In this document: positions 27,831-37,411 of the stretch, piece after piece
How the letters are laid out: each line of letters opens with the position of its first letter
Numbering within the stretch: position 1 is the stretch's first letter
Assembly: GCA_905182275.1 (NCBI GenBank)
Contig: CAJJAU010000003.1
Coordinates: forward strand, 36,308 to 100,307
DNA: 64,000 nt
Reading direction: 5' to 3'
From: a gamma proteobacterium HTCC2207
GTDB taxonomy: Bacteria; Pseudomonadota; Gammaproteobacteria; Pseudomonadales; Porticoccaceae
Translations under genes and position numbers: made by a program
The notes under the pieces: generated by a model
What the model was told of the DNA's origin: nothing
What the model saw: only the letters and a program-made list of their open reading frames with translations
Databases searched by the model: none

Positions 27831-29036
27831 ATGATTATCAAGCCTCGCGTTCGCGGCTTCATGTGTATTACTAGTCACCCAGCCGGGTGTGAAAAAAATG
27901 TAATCAATCAAATTGACTATATTAAGAGTCAAAAAGTTATTGATGGTCCTAAAAGAGTTTTGGTAATAGGCAGTTCAACGGGCTATGGCCTCTCGGCTAG
28001 AATTACTGCGGCTTTTGGCACTGGTGCGTCGACTATAGGGGTATTCTTTGAGAAACCGGGAACTGATCGTAAACCTGGAACCGCTGGGTGGTATAACAGT
28101 GCTGCTTTTCATGCACAGGCAGAAAAGCAGGGTCTGTACGCAAAGTCGATTAACGGCGATGCGTTTTCAGACGACGTCAAACAGCAAGTTATTGACACTA
28201 TCGCTAGTGATTTAGGTCAGATTGATCTGGTCATCTATAGTTTAGCGGCTCCGAGACGGCAGCATCCTAAGACCGGTGATGTATTTAACTCCACGCTTAA
28301 GCCGGTGGGTAAGGACATTACCATGCGAGGGATCAATACGGATAAAGAGGTCATTCAGGAGTTCAGTCTTGAGGCGGCGTCTGATCAAGAAATCTCTGAT
28401 ACAGTCGCGGTGATGGGCGGCGAAGATTGGCAAATGTGGATGACTGCTCTTGGCGAGGCTGATCTACTCGCTCCTGGGGCTAAAACGACGGCTTTCACCT
28501 ATATTGGTGAGAAAATGACTTGGGATTTGTACTGGGATGGCACTATTGGCCAGGCAAAAAAAGATCTTGATAACAAGGTTTTGGGTATTAGAGATAAGCT
28601 TGCATTGAGTGGTGGTGATGCACGAGTGTCGGTACTTAAGGCTGTGGTGACTCAGTCAAGTTCAGCCATACCCATTATGCCGCTGTATTTGGCCATGCTG
28701 TTTAAGGAAATGAAACTTGATGGTAGTCATGAAGGCTGTATTGAGCAGCTTTACCGCCTGTTTGTCGAGGGTCTTTATTCAGACAATCCACGGCTGGACG
28801 ACGAGGGTAGGCTTCGTATGGATGAGCTCGAGATGCGCGCTGAGATTCAAGCTAAAGTCGCACAATCATGGGCGAAAATATCAACTGAAAACCTTAACGA
28901 TTTGACCGATTTCGTGGGCTACAAGCAAGAGTTCTTATCGTTGTTTGGTTTTGGTGTTGCTGGGGTAGATTACGAGTTAGAAGTGGAGACTGAAGTCGCC
29001 ATCAATCATCTTATTGAAGGGTCAGTCATTGGCTAA
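27831..29036 (+). CDS. fabV: Trans-2-enoyl-ACP/CoA reductase FabV
   Basis: This 401-residue NADH-dependent enoyl reductase completes each cycle of fatty-acid elongation and is the triclosan-resistant alternative to FabI. The N-terminus [20 protein letters not shown] and the [12 protein letters not shown] nucleotide-binding loop are characteristic, and the active-site pair Tyr234 and Lys243 shows the FabV spacing Y-x8-K in [10 protein letters not shown]. Length is that of the family (about 400). It overlaps the start of lpxL, tying fatty-acid supply to lipid A acylation. Whether a fabI also exists cannot be seen here. Confidence 0.96.
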   Translation: MIIKPRVRGFMCITSHPAGCEKNVINQIDYIKSQKVIDGPKRVLVIGSSTGYGLSARITAAFGTGASTIGVFFEKPGTDRKPGTAGWYNSAAFHAQAEKQGLYAKSINGDAFSDDVKQQVIDTIASDLGQIDLVIYSLAAPRRQHPKTGDVFNSTLKPVGKDITMRGINTDKEVIQEFSLEAASDQEISDTVAVMGGEDWQMWMTALGEADLLAPGAKTTAFTYIGEKMTWDLYWDGTIGQAKKDLDNKVLGIRDKLALSGGDARVSVLKAVVTQSSSAIPIMPLYLAMLFKEMKLDGSHEGCIEQLYRLFVEGLYSDNPRLDDEGRLRMDELEMRAEIQAKVAQSWAKISTENLNDLTDFVGYKQEFLSLFGFGVAGVDYELEVETEVAINHLIEGSVIG

Positions 29037-29988
29037 TTCAACCTCGAAGGCGACTCAGTTTAGTCTTAAATTATTACATCCACGCTACTGGCCAATTTGG
29101 TTTGGCTTTTTGTTGTGGAGGCTGATTACTGCGTTGCCATTTCCGATCTTGCTTGCCGTGGGTAAGGGCATTGGCCTATCCGTGTTCGCGTTTAAAAGTC
29201 GTCGGAAGACTATCGCTAAAAGAAATATTGAGGTCTGCTTTCCCGATCTCAGTGAGGCTGAGCAGTACGAGCTATTGAGAAATAATTTTATCAATACTGG
29301 AATTGCCTTCATGGAAGTGGGTATGGCCTGGTGGTGGTCTTCTAGTCGATTGTCCAAGCTGCTTAGTGTAGAGGGGCTCGAACATCTTGAAGCGGTCCCT
29401 GAAGGGCGCGGCACCATGTTGCTTGGCATACATTACACTACCCTTGAGATTGGCGGAGCTGCGGTTGCTATGAGCACACAAATGGATGGTATGTATCGTG
29501 CGCACGGCAACCCCGTTTATGATTATGTGCAAGCTTCCGGACGCGTTTCCAAGGGCAATGGCGACACTGTAGTCTTTGAACGAAGGGATGTCAGAGGAAC
29601 CATGAAAGCGCTTAAGAATGGTCGGACTCTTTGGTACGGTCCAGATCAGGATTATGGACTCAACCAGGGTTTGTTTGCTCCGTTTTTTGGTATGCAGGCC
29701 GCCACAGTTTACGCCACAGCCCGATTCGCTGATAAAACTGGCGCCGCTGTAGTGCCTTTTAGTCACATCAGGCTGCCTGGAACACAGGGTTATAAAATCA
29801 CTTTTCATGCTCCGCTCGAGTCATTTCCCAGTGGTGATGATTTGGTGGATGCTACGCGTATTAACAAAATTATTGAGACGTTTATTTTGCTGCAGCCAGA
29901 CCAATACCTTTGGGTTCACCGGCGATTTAAAAACCGACCTGAAGGCGAGGCAGATATCTACAATCTTGACGGTGAGGATGGTTCATGA
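29029..29988 (+). CDS. lpxL: Lipid A biosynthesis lauroyl acyltransferase
   Basis: The 319-residue inner-membrane enzyme adds a secondary acyl chain to Kdo2-lipid IVA. It has the LpxL start [13 protein letters not shown], a membrane anchor at about residues 20-45, the catalytic HX4E box in [11 protein letters not shown] and the signatures WYGPDQDYG and [16 protein letters not shown] chose TTG 29029, which overlaps the fabV stop and has GAAGGG seven bases upstream; a TTG at 29014 is less suited. LpxL and LpxM cannot be fully told apart, but the start and tail resemble LpxL more. Confidence 0.9.
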   Translation: MANSTSKATQFSLKLLHPRYWPIWFGFLLWRLITALPFPILLAVGKGIGLSVFAFKSRRKTIAKRNIEVCFPDLSEAEQYELLRNNFINTGIAFMEVGMAWWWSSSRLSKLLSVEGLEHLEAVPEGRGTMLLGIHYTTLEIGGAAVAMSTQMDGMYRAHGNPVYDYVQASGRVSKGNGDTVVFERRDVRGTMKALKNGRTLWYGPDQDYGLNQGLFAPFFGMQAATVYATARFADKTGAAVVPFSHIRLPGTQGYKITFHAPLESFPSGDDLVDATRINKIIETFILLQPDQYLWVHRRFKNRPEGEADIYNLDGEDGS

Positions 29989-30082
29989 ATCGCCCTGTCA
30001 AAAAGCTTGAGTTTTGCTTGTGCGGGCGCATGGGCGTAAGTACTATGTTCCCGCAAGAGCCACTGTCATTTTGGAGAAACAA

Positions 30083-30961
30083 GTGATTACCGGAAGTATT
30101 GTCGCCTTAGTTACACCCATGCATTCAGGATCATTATCCATAGATTGGAGCTCATTAGAGGCGCTAATTGAGTGGCATATTGCCGAGGGGACTAATGCGA
30201 TCGTTGCGGTTGGGACGACTGGGGAGTCGGCGACGCTTAGCGTATCAGAACACGCTAAGGTCATTGAGTTTGTTGTTAATAAAGCAGCAGGCAGGGTAGC
30301 GGTGATTGCCGGGACTGGTGCGAACGCTACTGCAGAGGCTATTCATCTTACCGAGACTGCCAAAGCGATAGGTGCCGACGCGTGCTTGTTGGTAACCCCC
30401 TATTATAATAAGCCGACTCAAAACGGCCTCTATCAGCACTTTAAAGCGATTTCTGAAGCAGTTGAAATAGATCAGATTTTATACAACGTTCCTGGAAGGA
30501 CAGCGTGTGACATGCTCCCTGAGACCGTTATAGCGCTGAGTAAGCTTAGCAACATTGTTGGAATCAAAGAAGCCACAGGTGATTTGTCCCGTATACCGCT
30601 GCTCTTGAAAGGATGCGTTGATGGGTTTGCTGTTTACTCTGGAGATGATGCAACTGCACGTGAGTTGATGCAAATGGGTGGGCATGGAGATATATCAGTA
30701 ACTGCGAACGTTGCCCCTAAATTGATGTCTGAACTGTGTGCAGCTTCAATGAACGGCGATATTGAACGTGCCAATGAGCTTGATCTACTTTTAGCCCATT
30801 TACATTCTGGCCTTTTTGTCGAAGCTAATCCCATTCCGGTTAAATGGGCTATCAGCCAGATGGGTATGATAGAAAATACACTTAGACTACCAATGACCAG
30901 TCTAAGCAAAGAACACTTTAATACGGTTAGCGCTGCTATGCATGCTGCTGGTGCCATCTAA
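30083..30961 (+). CDS. dapA: 4-hydroxy-tetrahydrodipicolinate synthase
   Basis: DapA (292 residues) condenses pyruvate and aspartate semialdehyde in the first committed step of lysine and diaminopimelate synthesis. The start ITGSIVALVTPM, the TTGESATLS pocket, LYNVPGRTACDM with the catalytic Tyr, and the Schiff-base Lys162 in VGIKEATGD are all present, and the length equals E. coli DapA. I chose GTG 30083, which has GGAG six bases upstream; the longer reading from 30014 adds a tail foreign to the family. bamC follows 32 bases downstream, the usual dapA-bamC pair. Confidence 0.95.
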   Translation: MITGSIVALVTPMHSGSLSIDWSSLEALIEWHIAEGTNAIVAVGTTGESATLSVSEHAKVIEFVVNKAAGRVAVIAGTGANATAEAIHLTETAKAIGADACLLVTPYYNKPTQNGLYQHFKAISEAVEIDQILYNVPGRTACDMLPETVIALSKLSNIVGIKEATGDLSRIPLLLKGCVDGFAVYSGDDATARELMQMGGHGDISVTANVAPKLMSELCAASMNGDIERANELDLLLAHLHSGLFVEANPIPVKWAISQMGMIENTLRLPMTSLSKEHFNTVSAAMHAAGAI

Positions 30962-30993
30962 CTTATCGTTAAACTGAAAGGCCTTTCGTAAAT

Positions 30994-32022
30994 ATGAAAA
31001 TAATGTCAGCTATCGTTGTTACTTTTTTCTCGGCCAACTTGGCTGGCTGTGGATGGTTTGGATTGAAGGATCGCAGTAATGATTATCTTCTTTCTGAGGA
31101 AACAGAACCAACTGTAATTCCGCGGGAGCTGAGTACTCGCTCTGTGGGGCAAATTTACCCAATTCCTGCCATTGAGGTATCTCAAGAGCAGCTGGTATCC
31201 TTCGAGGTCCCAAGGCCTCAGCCGGCGTCGGTAAATACATTTGAACAGTTGGTAAAAATTCAAAGCTTTGATGAGCGTCGCTGGGTTCTTATTAATATTT
31301 CTCCCAGTGAGCTTTGGCCACGGCTTAGAAATGTTTTGAACCGGAATGGTGTTCCATCTGCGATGGCTCAAGGGTCCTCTGGGCTCATCGAGACAGTGTG
31401 GGTCACATTCAGCTCCGATGATGACAACTCTCACAGGTTTCGGTTCAATATCGCGCCTGGTGTCCAGTTAGAAAGTACCGAGATCGCCATTATTCATAGT
31501 CAGGCTGTGCGTGGAGCAGAAGACACCTCGGAGTGGCCGGTTATATCAGATAGTGATCAGCGTGAATTAGATATGTTGACGCTTATTGCTAATGATTTGG
31601 CGGGTGTGAATAACTTTGCTAGCGTCTCGCTGCTAGCGCAAGACATTGGCGGTGTTGCTAAGGTAGAGATTATATCCACCGAGATTGCCGATCCATTTAT
31701 TCGTATCAAACTTGGTTTTGATCGTTCATGGGCCTCAGTGGTCTACTCCTTGGAGCGTGGCGGTTTTTCTACGATAGATAAAAATCGCTCTGAGGGCATA
31801 TTTTTCGTTAATTATACCGAACCCAGTAGTACCGAAGTTGGGTTTTTCGGGCGTCTTTTTGGTGGCGGTAGCGATGAGGATGTTATTACAGCTAACTATC
31901 GTGTTCTAGTCGAAGCAGAGGCTGCTAACGTTGAAATAAAAATTGTGGATGGCCAGGGCGATAGCCTTGGAAGAACTGAAGCACTAAAACTCTTAGCTAT
32001 TTTACGAAGCAACTTATCGTAG
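30994..32022 (+). CDS. bamC: Outer-membrane assembly lipoprotein BamC
   Basis: This 342-residue lipoprotein has a signal peptide with lipobox LAGC (Cys19) and the unstructured N-terminal segment that in E. coli binds BamD. Two helix-grip domains follow, of the NlpB/DapX type; FERRWVLI-like FDERRWVLINISPSELWPRL marks the first and DRSWASVVYSLERGGFST the second. It is an accessory part of the BAM complex that folds beta-barrel proteins. Position after dapA is the conserved one. The next gene (MBL hydrolase) starts 12 bases later. Confidence 0.9.
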   Translation: MKIMSAIVVTFFSANLAGCGWFGLKDRSNDYLLSEETEPTVIPRELSTRSVGQIYPIPAIEVSQEQLVSFEVPRPQPASVNTFEQLVKIQSFDERRWVLINISPSELWPRLRNVLNRNGVPSAMAQGSSGLIETVWVTFSSDDDNSHRFRFNIAPGVQLESTEIAIIHSQAVRGAEDTSEWPVISDSDQRELDMLTLIANDLAGVNNFASVSLLAQDIGGVAKVEIISTEIADPFIRIKLGFDRSWASVVYSLERGGFSTIDKNRSEGIFFVNYTEPSSTEVGFFGRLFGGGSDEDVITANYRVLVEAEAANVEIKIVDGQGDSLGRTEALKLLAILRSNLS

Positions 32023-32034
32023 CGTGGATAAATA

Positions 32035-32796
32035 ATGCGATTCGCCTCGCTTGGGAGCGGTAGCAAGGGAAACTCGACCATTATCGAAGCAGGCTCCACG
32101 GTTGTTTTAGTTGACTGTGGATTTGGTATTAGGTCGTTAACGACAAGGCTTCTGGCGCGCAATGTCGTCCCTGAACAAATTACAGCAATACTCATTACCC
32201 ACGAACACAGCGATCATTGGAAGGGGGTTGAGGTTCTGTCTGCGAAGTTTAATATTCCTGTTTATTTATCGGCTGGTTGTTTTAAAGCGCGAAATATCTC
32301 TGTTGATTCTAAAAACTTTCACATAATTGATAGTCACACTGATTTTGTTGTGGGGGACCTTAACGTGACCCCAGTTCCAGTACCTCATGACGCTAGGGAG
32401 CCCGTTCAGTACGTTTTCACTGATGGGATGGTGCGCTTGGGAATTTTGACTGACCTAGGACACTACACGCCACATGTTATCTCTGTTTATTCGCAATGTC
32501 ATGGCTTGCTGCTAGAAGCGAACTATGACGAAGAAATGCTTGCTATGGGACCCTATCCCCGATTTTTAAAAGATCGGGTCAGTGGCTTGTTTGGGCACCT
32601 CAGTAATAGACAGGCGTTGGATTTACTAAAAAAGCTCGATTTATCTTATTTACAGAGGCTTCTATTAGGGCATATCAGCGATAAGAATAACGATACTAAT
32701 ATTATTTCAGAGTTACTCTCAACAGCCGACTTAGGTGGTACCGCAATAACGTTTGCAGACCAAGACGTAGGCAGTGATTGGCAGGAGTTAGGGTAA
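32035..32796 (+). CDS. MBL-fold metallo-hydrolase (YycJ/WalJ-like)
   Basis: The 253-residue protein has the metallo-beta-lactamase signature HEHSDH (about residues 60-65), the start RFASLGSGSKGNSTI, and later metal ligands in VPVPHDAREP, LTDLGHYTPH and LGHISDKNND. It resembles WalJ/YycJ-type exonuclease-like hydrolases. In Pseudomonas the same gene lies between bamC and purC, as I remember; here purC is not next, and a 789-base gap follows instead. The substrate is unknown. Confidence 0.88.
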   Translation: MRFASLGSGSKGNSTIIEAGSTVVLVDCGFGIRSLTTRLLARNVVPEQITAILITHEHSDHWKGVEVLSAKFNIPVYLSAGCFKARNISVDSKNFHIIDSHTDFVVGDLNVTPVPVPHDAREPVQYVFTDGMVRLGILTDLGHYTPHVISVYSQCHGLLLEANYDEEMLAMGPYPRFLKDRVSGLFGHLSNRQALDLLKKLDLSYLQRLLLGHISDKNNDTNIISELLSTADLGGTAITFADQDVGSDWQELG

Positions 32797-32876
32797 GGTG
32801 ATGAGGCGTTAAAAGTCTCATTGTTGGGTTTAATGCTACCAGCGGTGTTTGATGGTTAGGTCAAGCTAAATTATAT

Positions 32877-32885
32877 TTTTCCACA
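32877..32885 (+). promoter_or_regulatory. DnaA-box match TTTTCCACA
   Basis: Matches the consensus TTWTNCACA exactly. It lies about 170 bases left of the main cluster with an AT-rich block between them. Confidence 0.45.
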
Positions 32886-33055
32886 GATAGACTGTTGTTT
32901 TGAAATGTTGTATTAGATAACGCTCGTAAGTCATTGATTGTTGTTGTCATTAAGGCTATGTCATTGATATATATAGTATTTTTTTAAATGGTTAAAAAAC
33001 GACCAATCTAAGTGGGAGGTATGTTTTTTACGCATTTAAGGCACCAATCCAAGGT

Positions 33056-33090
33056 TAATCCACAAAGTTATCCACAGAAATTGTGCATAA
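33056..33090. promoter_or_regulatory. Cluster of DnaA-box matches
   Basis: TTATCCACA on the plus strand (33068-33076) and TTATGCACA on the minus strand (33082-33090) match TTWTNCACA exactly, facing each other five bases apart; TAATCCACA (33056-33064) has one mismatch. A further one-mismatch site, TTACTCACA, is at 33139-33147. Such packing suggests binding of DnaA, but whether for initiation, titration or gene control is not shown. Confidence 0.55.
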
Positions 33091-33585
33091 CTTAGGGTCG
33101 GTTCTGTGAACTTGGTCACCAAATATAACCACTATAAGTTACTCACAAGTGTGATGTTCTAAAGTGGTTACACTTTGCGGGCTGTATCGTTATCCCGTGC
33201 CATCTTATATGATAATCGTATTGTTAGTTAAATTAGTCAGGGTTAGTACTGCACGATACTAAAAAGGCTTTGGGCTCCACAATTCATGATCATCAAACAT
33301 TGAGCAAGATAGGTGTAAAGGTGAGCGGGTTACAGATGGTTTCCTCCTTTGGGCATGGGAACAATGGACAGTCACTACGGTGAAAGAGGCAATTATGCGC
33401 TCGTCGTAGATGATTTACCTAACTCAATTGCATATTAGGATGAGCCTTTGCTCTAAATAAAACCGACCGAGTAATAATGGATTTTTTGTTTAACATATCG
33501 GAATGATCTACTCATCTACACAGCAGTGTAGTAATGTTCTTAAGCCCTATCCCATGAGCCATGTCTTCGCTAGAGTGGTATTTAA

Positions 33586-34419
33586 ATGTCGTTGAGTATT
33601 AATATGCAAAACATCACTATTAGTTGTGACTCGCCCCAGTATTTACCGGCTGTAAAGCGATTGTCCGACCAGTTGGGAATAGTATTATTCAGTGGCTCTA
33701 AAGTAGATGAGAAAGCCGAGGCTCACCCTAATGATCAGGGTTACGTACTGGTGGTCGGCGAAAGTGGTATTTCGCTACATCCAAAAGATCGCCGATTGCA
33801 CGGGCCAATCCGTGTTGACTTCAATAATGGTGCTAACAGTCACAGGCGCAGGTTTGGTGGTGGTAATGGTCAGGCAATAGCTAAAGCGATTGGGGTGTCA
33901 GGGCGATTTTGTCCTTCGGTTCTTGACCTTACCGCCGGTTTGGGTGGGGACGCTTTCGTTCTAGCTTCCTTAGGGTGCGATGTAAAGCTTTTCGAACGCA
34001 ACGCGATAATTGCTTGCCTACTTCGGGATGGTGTTGAAAGAGCAATAGCTGCAGGCATCGATGATCCTGAGTTAAGAGATGTAATGGGGCGTCTTAAATT
34101 TCTTGAATGCGACTCGTTTGATGCGGTTAGATCCCTCACAGACGAAGAACGGCCAGACGTCATATATTTGGACCCAATGTTTCCTCATCGTAAAAAGTCA
34201 GCGAAGGTAAAAAAGGAGATGCAGGCATTTCAAAATATTGTCGGCGGAGACGATGACGCAGACGCGCTACTGAAGCTTGCCATCAACAGCGCACGTTACA
34301 GAGTGGTTATTAAAAGGTCTTCCAATGCTGAGTTCCTTGCAGATTTACAGCCAACTTATTCGCTTACTGGGAAGAGTACTCGCTTCGATATTTTCGCACT
34401 ACGTAAAATACCTTCTTAG
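33586..34419 (+). CDS. rsmJ: 16S rRNA (guanine1516-N2)-methyltransferase RsmJ
   Basis: The 277-residue SAM enzyme methylates G1516 in the small ribosomal subunit. The methyltransferase fold shows motif I VLDLTAGLGGDAFVLASLG, motif II around LFERNAIIACLLRDG, and the catalytic segment YLDPMFPHRKKSAKVKKEM, which is the RsmJ (YhiQ) hallmark. KDRRLHGPIRVDF in the N-terminal part also fits. It converges with the DMT transporter gene, the coding ends overlapping by four bases. Confidence 0.93.
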   Translation: MSLSINMQNITISCDSPQYLPAVKRLSDQLGIVLFSGSKVDEKAEAHPNDQGYVLVVGESGISLHPKDRRLHGPIRVDFNNGANSHRRRFGGGNGQAIAKAIGVSGRFCPSVLDLTAGLGGDAFVLASLGCDVKLFERNAIIACLLRDGVERAIAAGIDDPELRDVMGRLKFLECDSFDAVRSLTDEERPDVIYLDPMFPHRKKSAKVKKEMQAFQNIVGGDDDADALLKLAINSARYRVVIKRSSNAEFLADLQPTYSLTGKSTRFDIFALRKIPS

Positions 34420-35306
34420 CGTTGTTTACGCATGACTAGATAATTGCCCAGTACAGCTAAAATAAAACCGCTGGCTGCGATAGTTGTCCACTGGTAGTCC
34501 TCAAAAATAGTTGATAGACCAATCGCGACGAAGGGTATCATCAACGCACCATAACTTGCCTTTTCCGGGCCTATAATTACCATCAATTTTAAGTAGGCAC
34601 CAAAAGCAAGAATAGTACCAAAAATAGATAAGTAGACTAGGGATAGGGTGTATTCGATACTCGAATCAAAGGTGAAAGCGGTACCCGTTAAGAGCGCTAT
34701 AATCGTTAGTGCCGCGGCACCGTAAAGTGTCGCCCAGGCGTTGATACGCCACACCGAGTGACCTAGCATGCCACTGCGGGTTGCAGACATATTGCCCAAT
34801 GACGCGCTAAACACTGCGGTGAACGCCAAACCAAAGCCTTTTAGGGCATCTTGCCCGGTGCTAGCATTACTCAGTTCAGGAGAGAACAGTAAATATAATC
34901 CGCATAGACCGACGAGGCCACCAAGCGCAGTGTTTTTCTCAATAGGGCGCTTTAAAAAAATACGACCGTTGATCAGATTAAAAAAGACAATCAGAGAAAA
35001 TATAACGGCGATGATCCCGCTGGTTAAAAACATCTCAGACATGTAGATAAACCAAAAATTCACCCCGAAACTTAATACCCCCTGAATCATGAAGAATAAG
35101 TGATCTACTCTTGATGCACGGAGGGTGACACCGAGAAATCGACAGAGAAGAAAAAGCAACACAGAGGCCAGCGCCATTCGGTAGATAACCGATATAATGG
35201 GATCAACTGTTCCGAGCTGGAACGTAATAACCAGCCAGGTAGATCCCCAGATAGCGACGGTGGAGCCATACAGAAGAGAGGTTTGATAGTTCATTGATAC
35301 CGCCAC
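34416..35306 (-). CDS. DMT-family (EamA) transporter
   Basis: The 296-residue protein has ten predicted membrane helices as two EamA repeats. The start YGSTVAIWGSTWLVITFQLG and the repeats around GGLVGLCGLYLLFSP and ASYGALMIPFVAIGLSTIFE are typical of drug/metabolite exporters. The substrate (amino acid, purine or other metabolite) cannot be inferred. It ends with a basic tail (MRKQR). It lies 28 bases after dapE in the same direction and may share its transcript. Confidence 0.85.
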   Translation of the reverse strand: MAVSMNYQTSLLYGSTVAIWGSTWLVITFQLGTVDPIISVIYRMALASVLLFLLCRFLGVTLRASRVDHLFFMIQGVLSFGVNFWFIYMSEMFLTSGIIAVIFSLIVFFNLINGRIFLKRPIEKNTALGGLVGLCGLYLLFSPELSNASTGQDALKGFGLAFTAVFSASLGNMSATRSGMLGHSVWRINAWATLYGAAALTIIALLTGTAFTFDSSIEYTLSLVYLSIFGTILAFGAYLKLMVIIGPEKASYGALMIPFVAIGLSTIFEDYQWTTIAASGFILAVLGNYLVMRKQR

Positions 35307-35334
35307 TTAGTCCACATTAACTTTAATAAACCAT

Positions 35335-36468
35335 TCAGCACAGTAGCTGGGATACAATTTTTTGATAAATCTCGGTTAGTTTATTTAAATCGTCTGCTGA
35401 TACGTGCTCATCAACGCGGTGAATGCTTTTGTTGAGGGGCCCTAACTCTAGTACTTCAGAGCCCATGGGTGCGATAAATCGACCATCAGAAGTACCTCCG
35501 GCGGTCGATAAAATGGTTTTTAAGCCAGTGACGAGCTGAATGCACTCAGTAGCCACATCAACTAACAAACCAGTTTTAGTTAAAAACGGTCGGCCACTCA
35601 GTCTCCACTCCATATTGTAATTGAGACCATGCTTATCCAAGATATCTTCAACACGCTGCCGTAACTGGCTGTCAGTCACTTCGGTAGAGAAGCGAATATT
35701 AAACATGATTTGAATGTCTCCAGGTATGACATTAGTTGCCCCTGTGCCACTGGCGATATTCGATATCTGAAATGAGGTGGGTGGAAAATATTGATTCCCC
35801 TCATCCCAAACTTCTGCGATTAATTCGTTTATTGCTGGGGTTGCCAAATGGATAGGATTTGATGCCAGATGGGGATAGGCTACGTGCCCCTGGAGCCCAG
35901 TAATCGTCATACAACACCCGAGTGATCCGCGGCGTCCATTTTTGATCGTATCGCCGCATTCCTCAGAGCTTGAAGGCTCACCCACAAGGCACCACTGCGG
36001 TTTTATTTGTTGCTCTTGAAGCCATTCAACAACCCGCGCAGTGCCATTAATAGCCACACCTTCCTCATCACTGGTAATCAAAAAAGCAAGTCTGCCGGGA
36101 TGGTCTGGATATTCCGTTACGAATTGTTCTGCTGCGACCACCATGGCAGCAAGTGATCCTTTCATGTCCGCAGCCCCTCGACCAAACAGTAAACCGTCTT
36201 TTATTTCTGGAAAAAATGGTGGGTTTGTCCATTGATCTAGGGGGCCTGTAGGGACCACATCAGTGTGACCTGCGAAACAGAAAATAGGTCCGTCGCTGCC
36301 ATGAATTGCCCAAAAATTGTCAACATCATCAAATTTTAAGCGTTCCACCTTGAAGCCACAGCTTTCTAAACGATCGATCATCAGATCTTGGCAGCCAGCA
36401 TCAAAAGGCGTAACAGAGGGTCGTGAAACCAGATCCATAGCTAGAGCCACGGTAGGAGAATTTATCAT
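35335..36468 (-). CDS. dapE: Succinyl-diaminopimelate desuccinylase
   Basis: DapE (377 residues) removes succinate from N-succinyl-LL-diaminopimelate in lysine and cell-wall precursor synthesis. Metal ligands of the M20 fold are visible: His in [11 protein letters not shown], Asp in [13 protein letters not shown], the catalytic Glu in TSDEEG and later ligands in EPSSSEE and near the C-terminus. [15 protein letters not shown] at the start is typical. dapA is in the same window but not adjacent. The gene is divergent from cmoM. Confidence 0.95.
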   Translation of the reverse strand: MINSPTVALAMDLVSRPSVTPFDAGCQDLMIDRLESCGFKVERLKFDDVDNFWAIHGSDGPIFCFAGHTDVVPTGPLDQWTNPPFFPEIKDGLLFGRGAADMKGSLAAMVVAAEQFVTEYPDHPGRLAFLITSDEEGVAINGTARVVEWLQEQQIKPQWCLVGEPSSSEECGDTIKNGRRGSLGCCMTITGLQGHVAYPHLASNPIHLATPAINELIAEVWDEGNQYFPPTSFQISNIASGTGATNVIPGDIQIMFNIRFSTEVTDSQLRQRVEDILDKHGLNYNMEWRLSGRPFLTKTGLLVDVATECIQLVTGLKTILSTAGGTSDGRFIAPMGSEVLELGPLNKSIHRVDEHVSADDLNKLTEIYQKIVSQLLC

Positions 36469-36580
36469 TATTATCGCCTTCGCATATTAAAGCGTATTGT
36501 AATGCGCAAAGCCCTCTGCGGCTATATAACCCTTAGCTGGTTTTTGTTTTAATGCGAGATTCAATGAGTTGAAGAACGAT

Positions 36581-37399
36581 ATGGTAAGTTCTAGTGGCGA
36601 AGATCGTAATTTTGACGATTTAACGGAAAAGTTTTCCAGTAAAGTTTACGGTGGCCTAAAGGGTGATATTCGATTGGCGGTGATTTGGCGTGATTTGTTA
36701 GCGGTGATGCCATCGATTAGTGGTTCAAAGCCCATACGAGTGCTCGATGTGGGCGGAGGGCTGGGTCAGATGTCTGTTCGGTTGGCCGAGCTTGGACACT
36801 GCGTCACTTATAATGATTTATCGTCGAATATGACTGCCACTGCTAAACGCGCAGCCACAGCAGCAGGTGTGGAACACTCCATTGCCTGGCATCAGTGTGC
36901 TTATCAGGACCTGGATGCTGCAGAGTTGGGTCTATTTGACCTAGTGATTTGTCATGCGGTCATTGAATGGCTAGACAAACCTGAGGAGTTACTCCGCCAA
37001 CTTATACGACACAGCTCATACGGCGCTATTATTTCTTTAACATTTTATAATCACAACGCCCTGGTATACCGAAATCTAATACGAGGGAATTTCAAGATGC
37101 TGGAATCAGATTTCAAGGCAGATCCTGGTAGCTTAACGCCACACTCGCCATTGCATCCTGAGCTGATTAAAAACTGGTCAGAGAAACTCGAGCTCAAGCT
37201 AGTTAAGTCTTCAGGGCTAAGAGTATTCCATGACTATGTAACCACCGTTAGGGGAGGCCATACGAACCCTCAGGCAGTGATTGACGCTGAACTAGTGTAC
37301 TCGCAGATAGAACCGTTTAAATGGCTTGGACGATACATTCACTTTGTTTTCACAACGAATGATGCTTTACAGAATATCGCCAGCGATGAGTTGTTCTGA
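36581..37399 (+). CDS. cmoM: tRNA 5-carboxymethoxyuridine methyltransferase CmoM
   Basis: The 272-residue SAM enzyme methylates cmo5U to mcmo5U at wobble position 34 of some tRNAs. It aligns with E. coli CmoM (SmtA): DRNFDDLTEKFSSKVYGGLKG, the SAM motif VLDVGGGLGQMSVRLAELGH, FDLVICHAVIEWLDKPEELL, LTFYNHNALVYRNLIRGNF and RVFHDYV near the end. I took ATG 36581, matching the family start, over a TTG at 36569. CmoA and CmoB, which make the substrate, are not in the window. It converges with the J-protein gene. Confidence 0.9.
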   Translation: MVSSSGEDRNFDDLTEKFSSKVYGGLKGDIRLAVIWRDLLAVMPSISGSKPIRVLDVGGGLGQMSVRLAELGHCVTYNDLSSNMTATAKRAATAAGVEHSIAWHQCAYQDLDAAELGLFDLVICHAVIEWLDKPEELLRQLIRHSSYGAIISLTFYNHNALVYRNLIRGNFKMLESDFKADPGSLTPHSPLHPELIKNWSEKLELKLVKSSGLRVFHDYVTTVRGGHTNPQAVIDAELVYSQIEPFKWLGRYIHFVFTTNDALQNIASDELF

Positions 37400-37411
37400 A
37401 TAATGGGCAGC

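Larger units (their letters stand above)
32797..33585. other. 789-bp intergenic region with DnaA-box matches
   Basis: This is the longest non-coding stretch in the window. It holds an AT-rich block (about 32964-33000), four DnaA-box-like sites (separate entries), an 8-base inverted repeat TAACCACT/AGTGGTTA (33126-33133 and 33163-33170) and a 24-codon frame at 33364-33438. No tRNA, recognised riboswitch or long reading frame is visible. Confidence 0.7.

Noticed and set aside
33209..33236. dif-like sequence ending in GTTAAAT
   Set aside because: Only the XerD-side half resembles dif and the XerC-side half does not match.
33488..33515. Second dif-like candidate (GTTTAACATAT)
   Set aside because: One arm resembles the reverse of the XerD arm, the other arm fails.
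32797..33585. Chromosomal origin of replication
   Set aside because: DnaA boxes are present, but typical neighbours are missing and gene orientation converges here, so I report the boxes without calling an origin.
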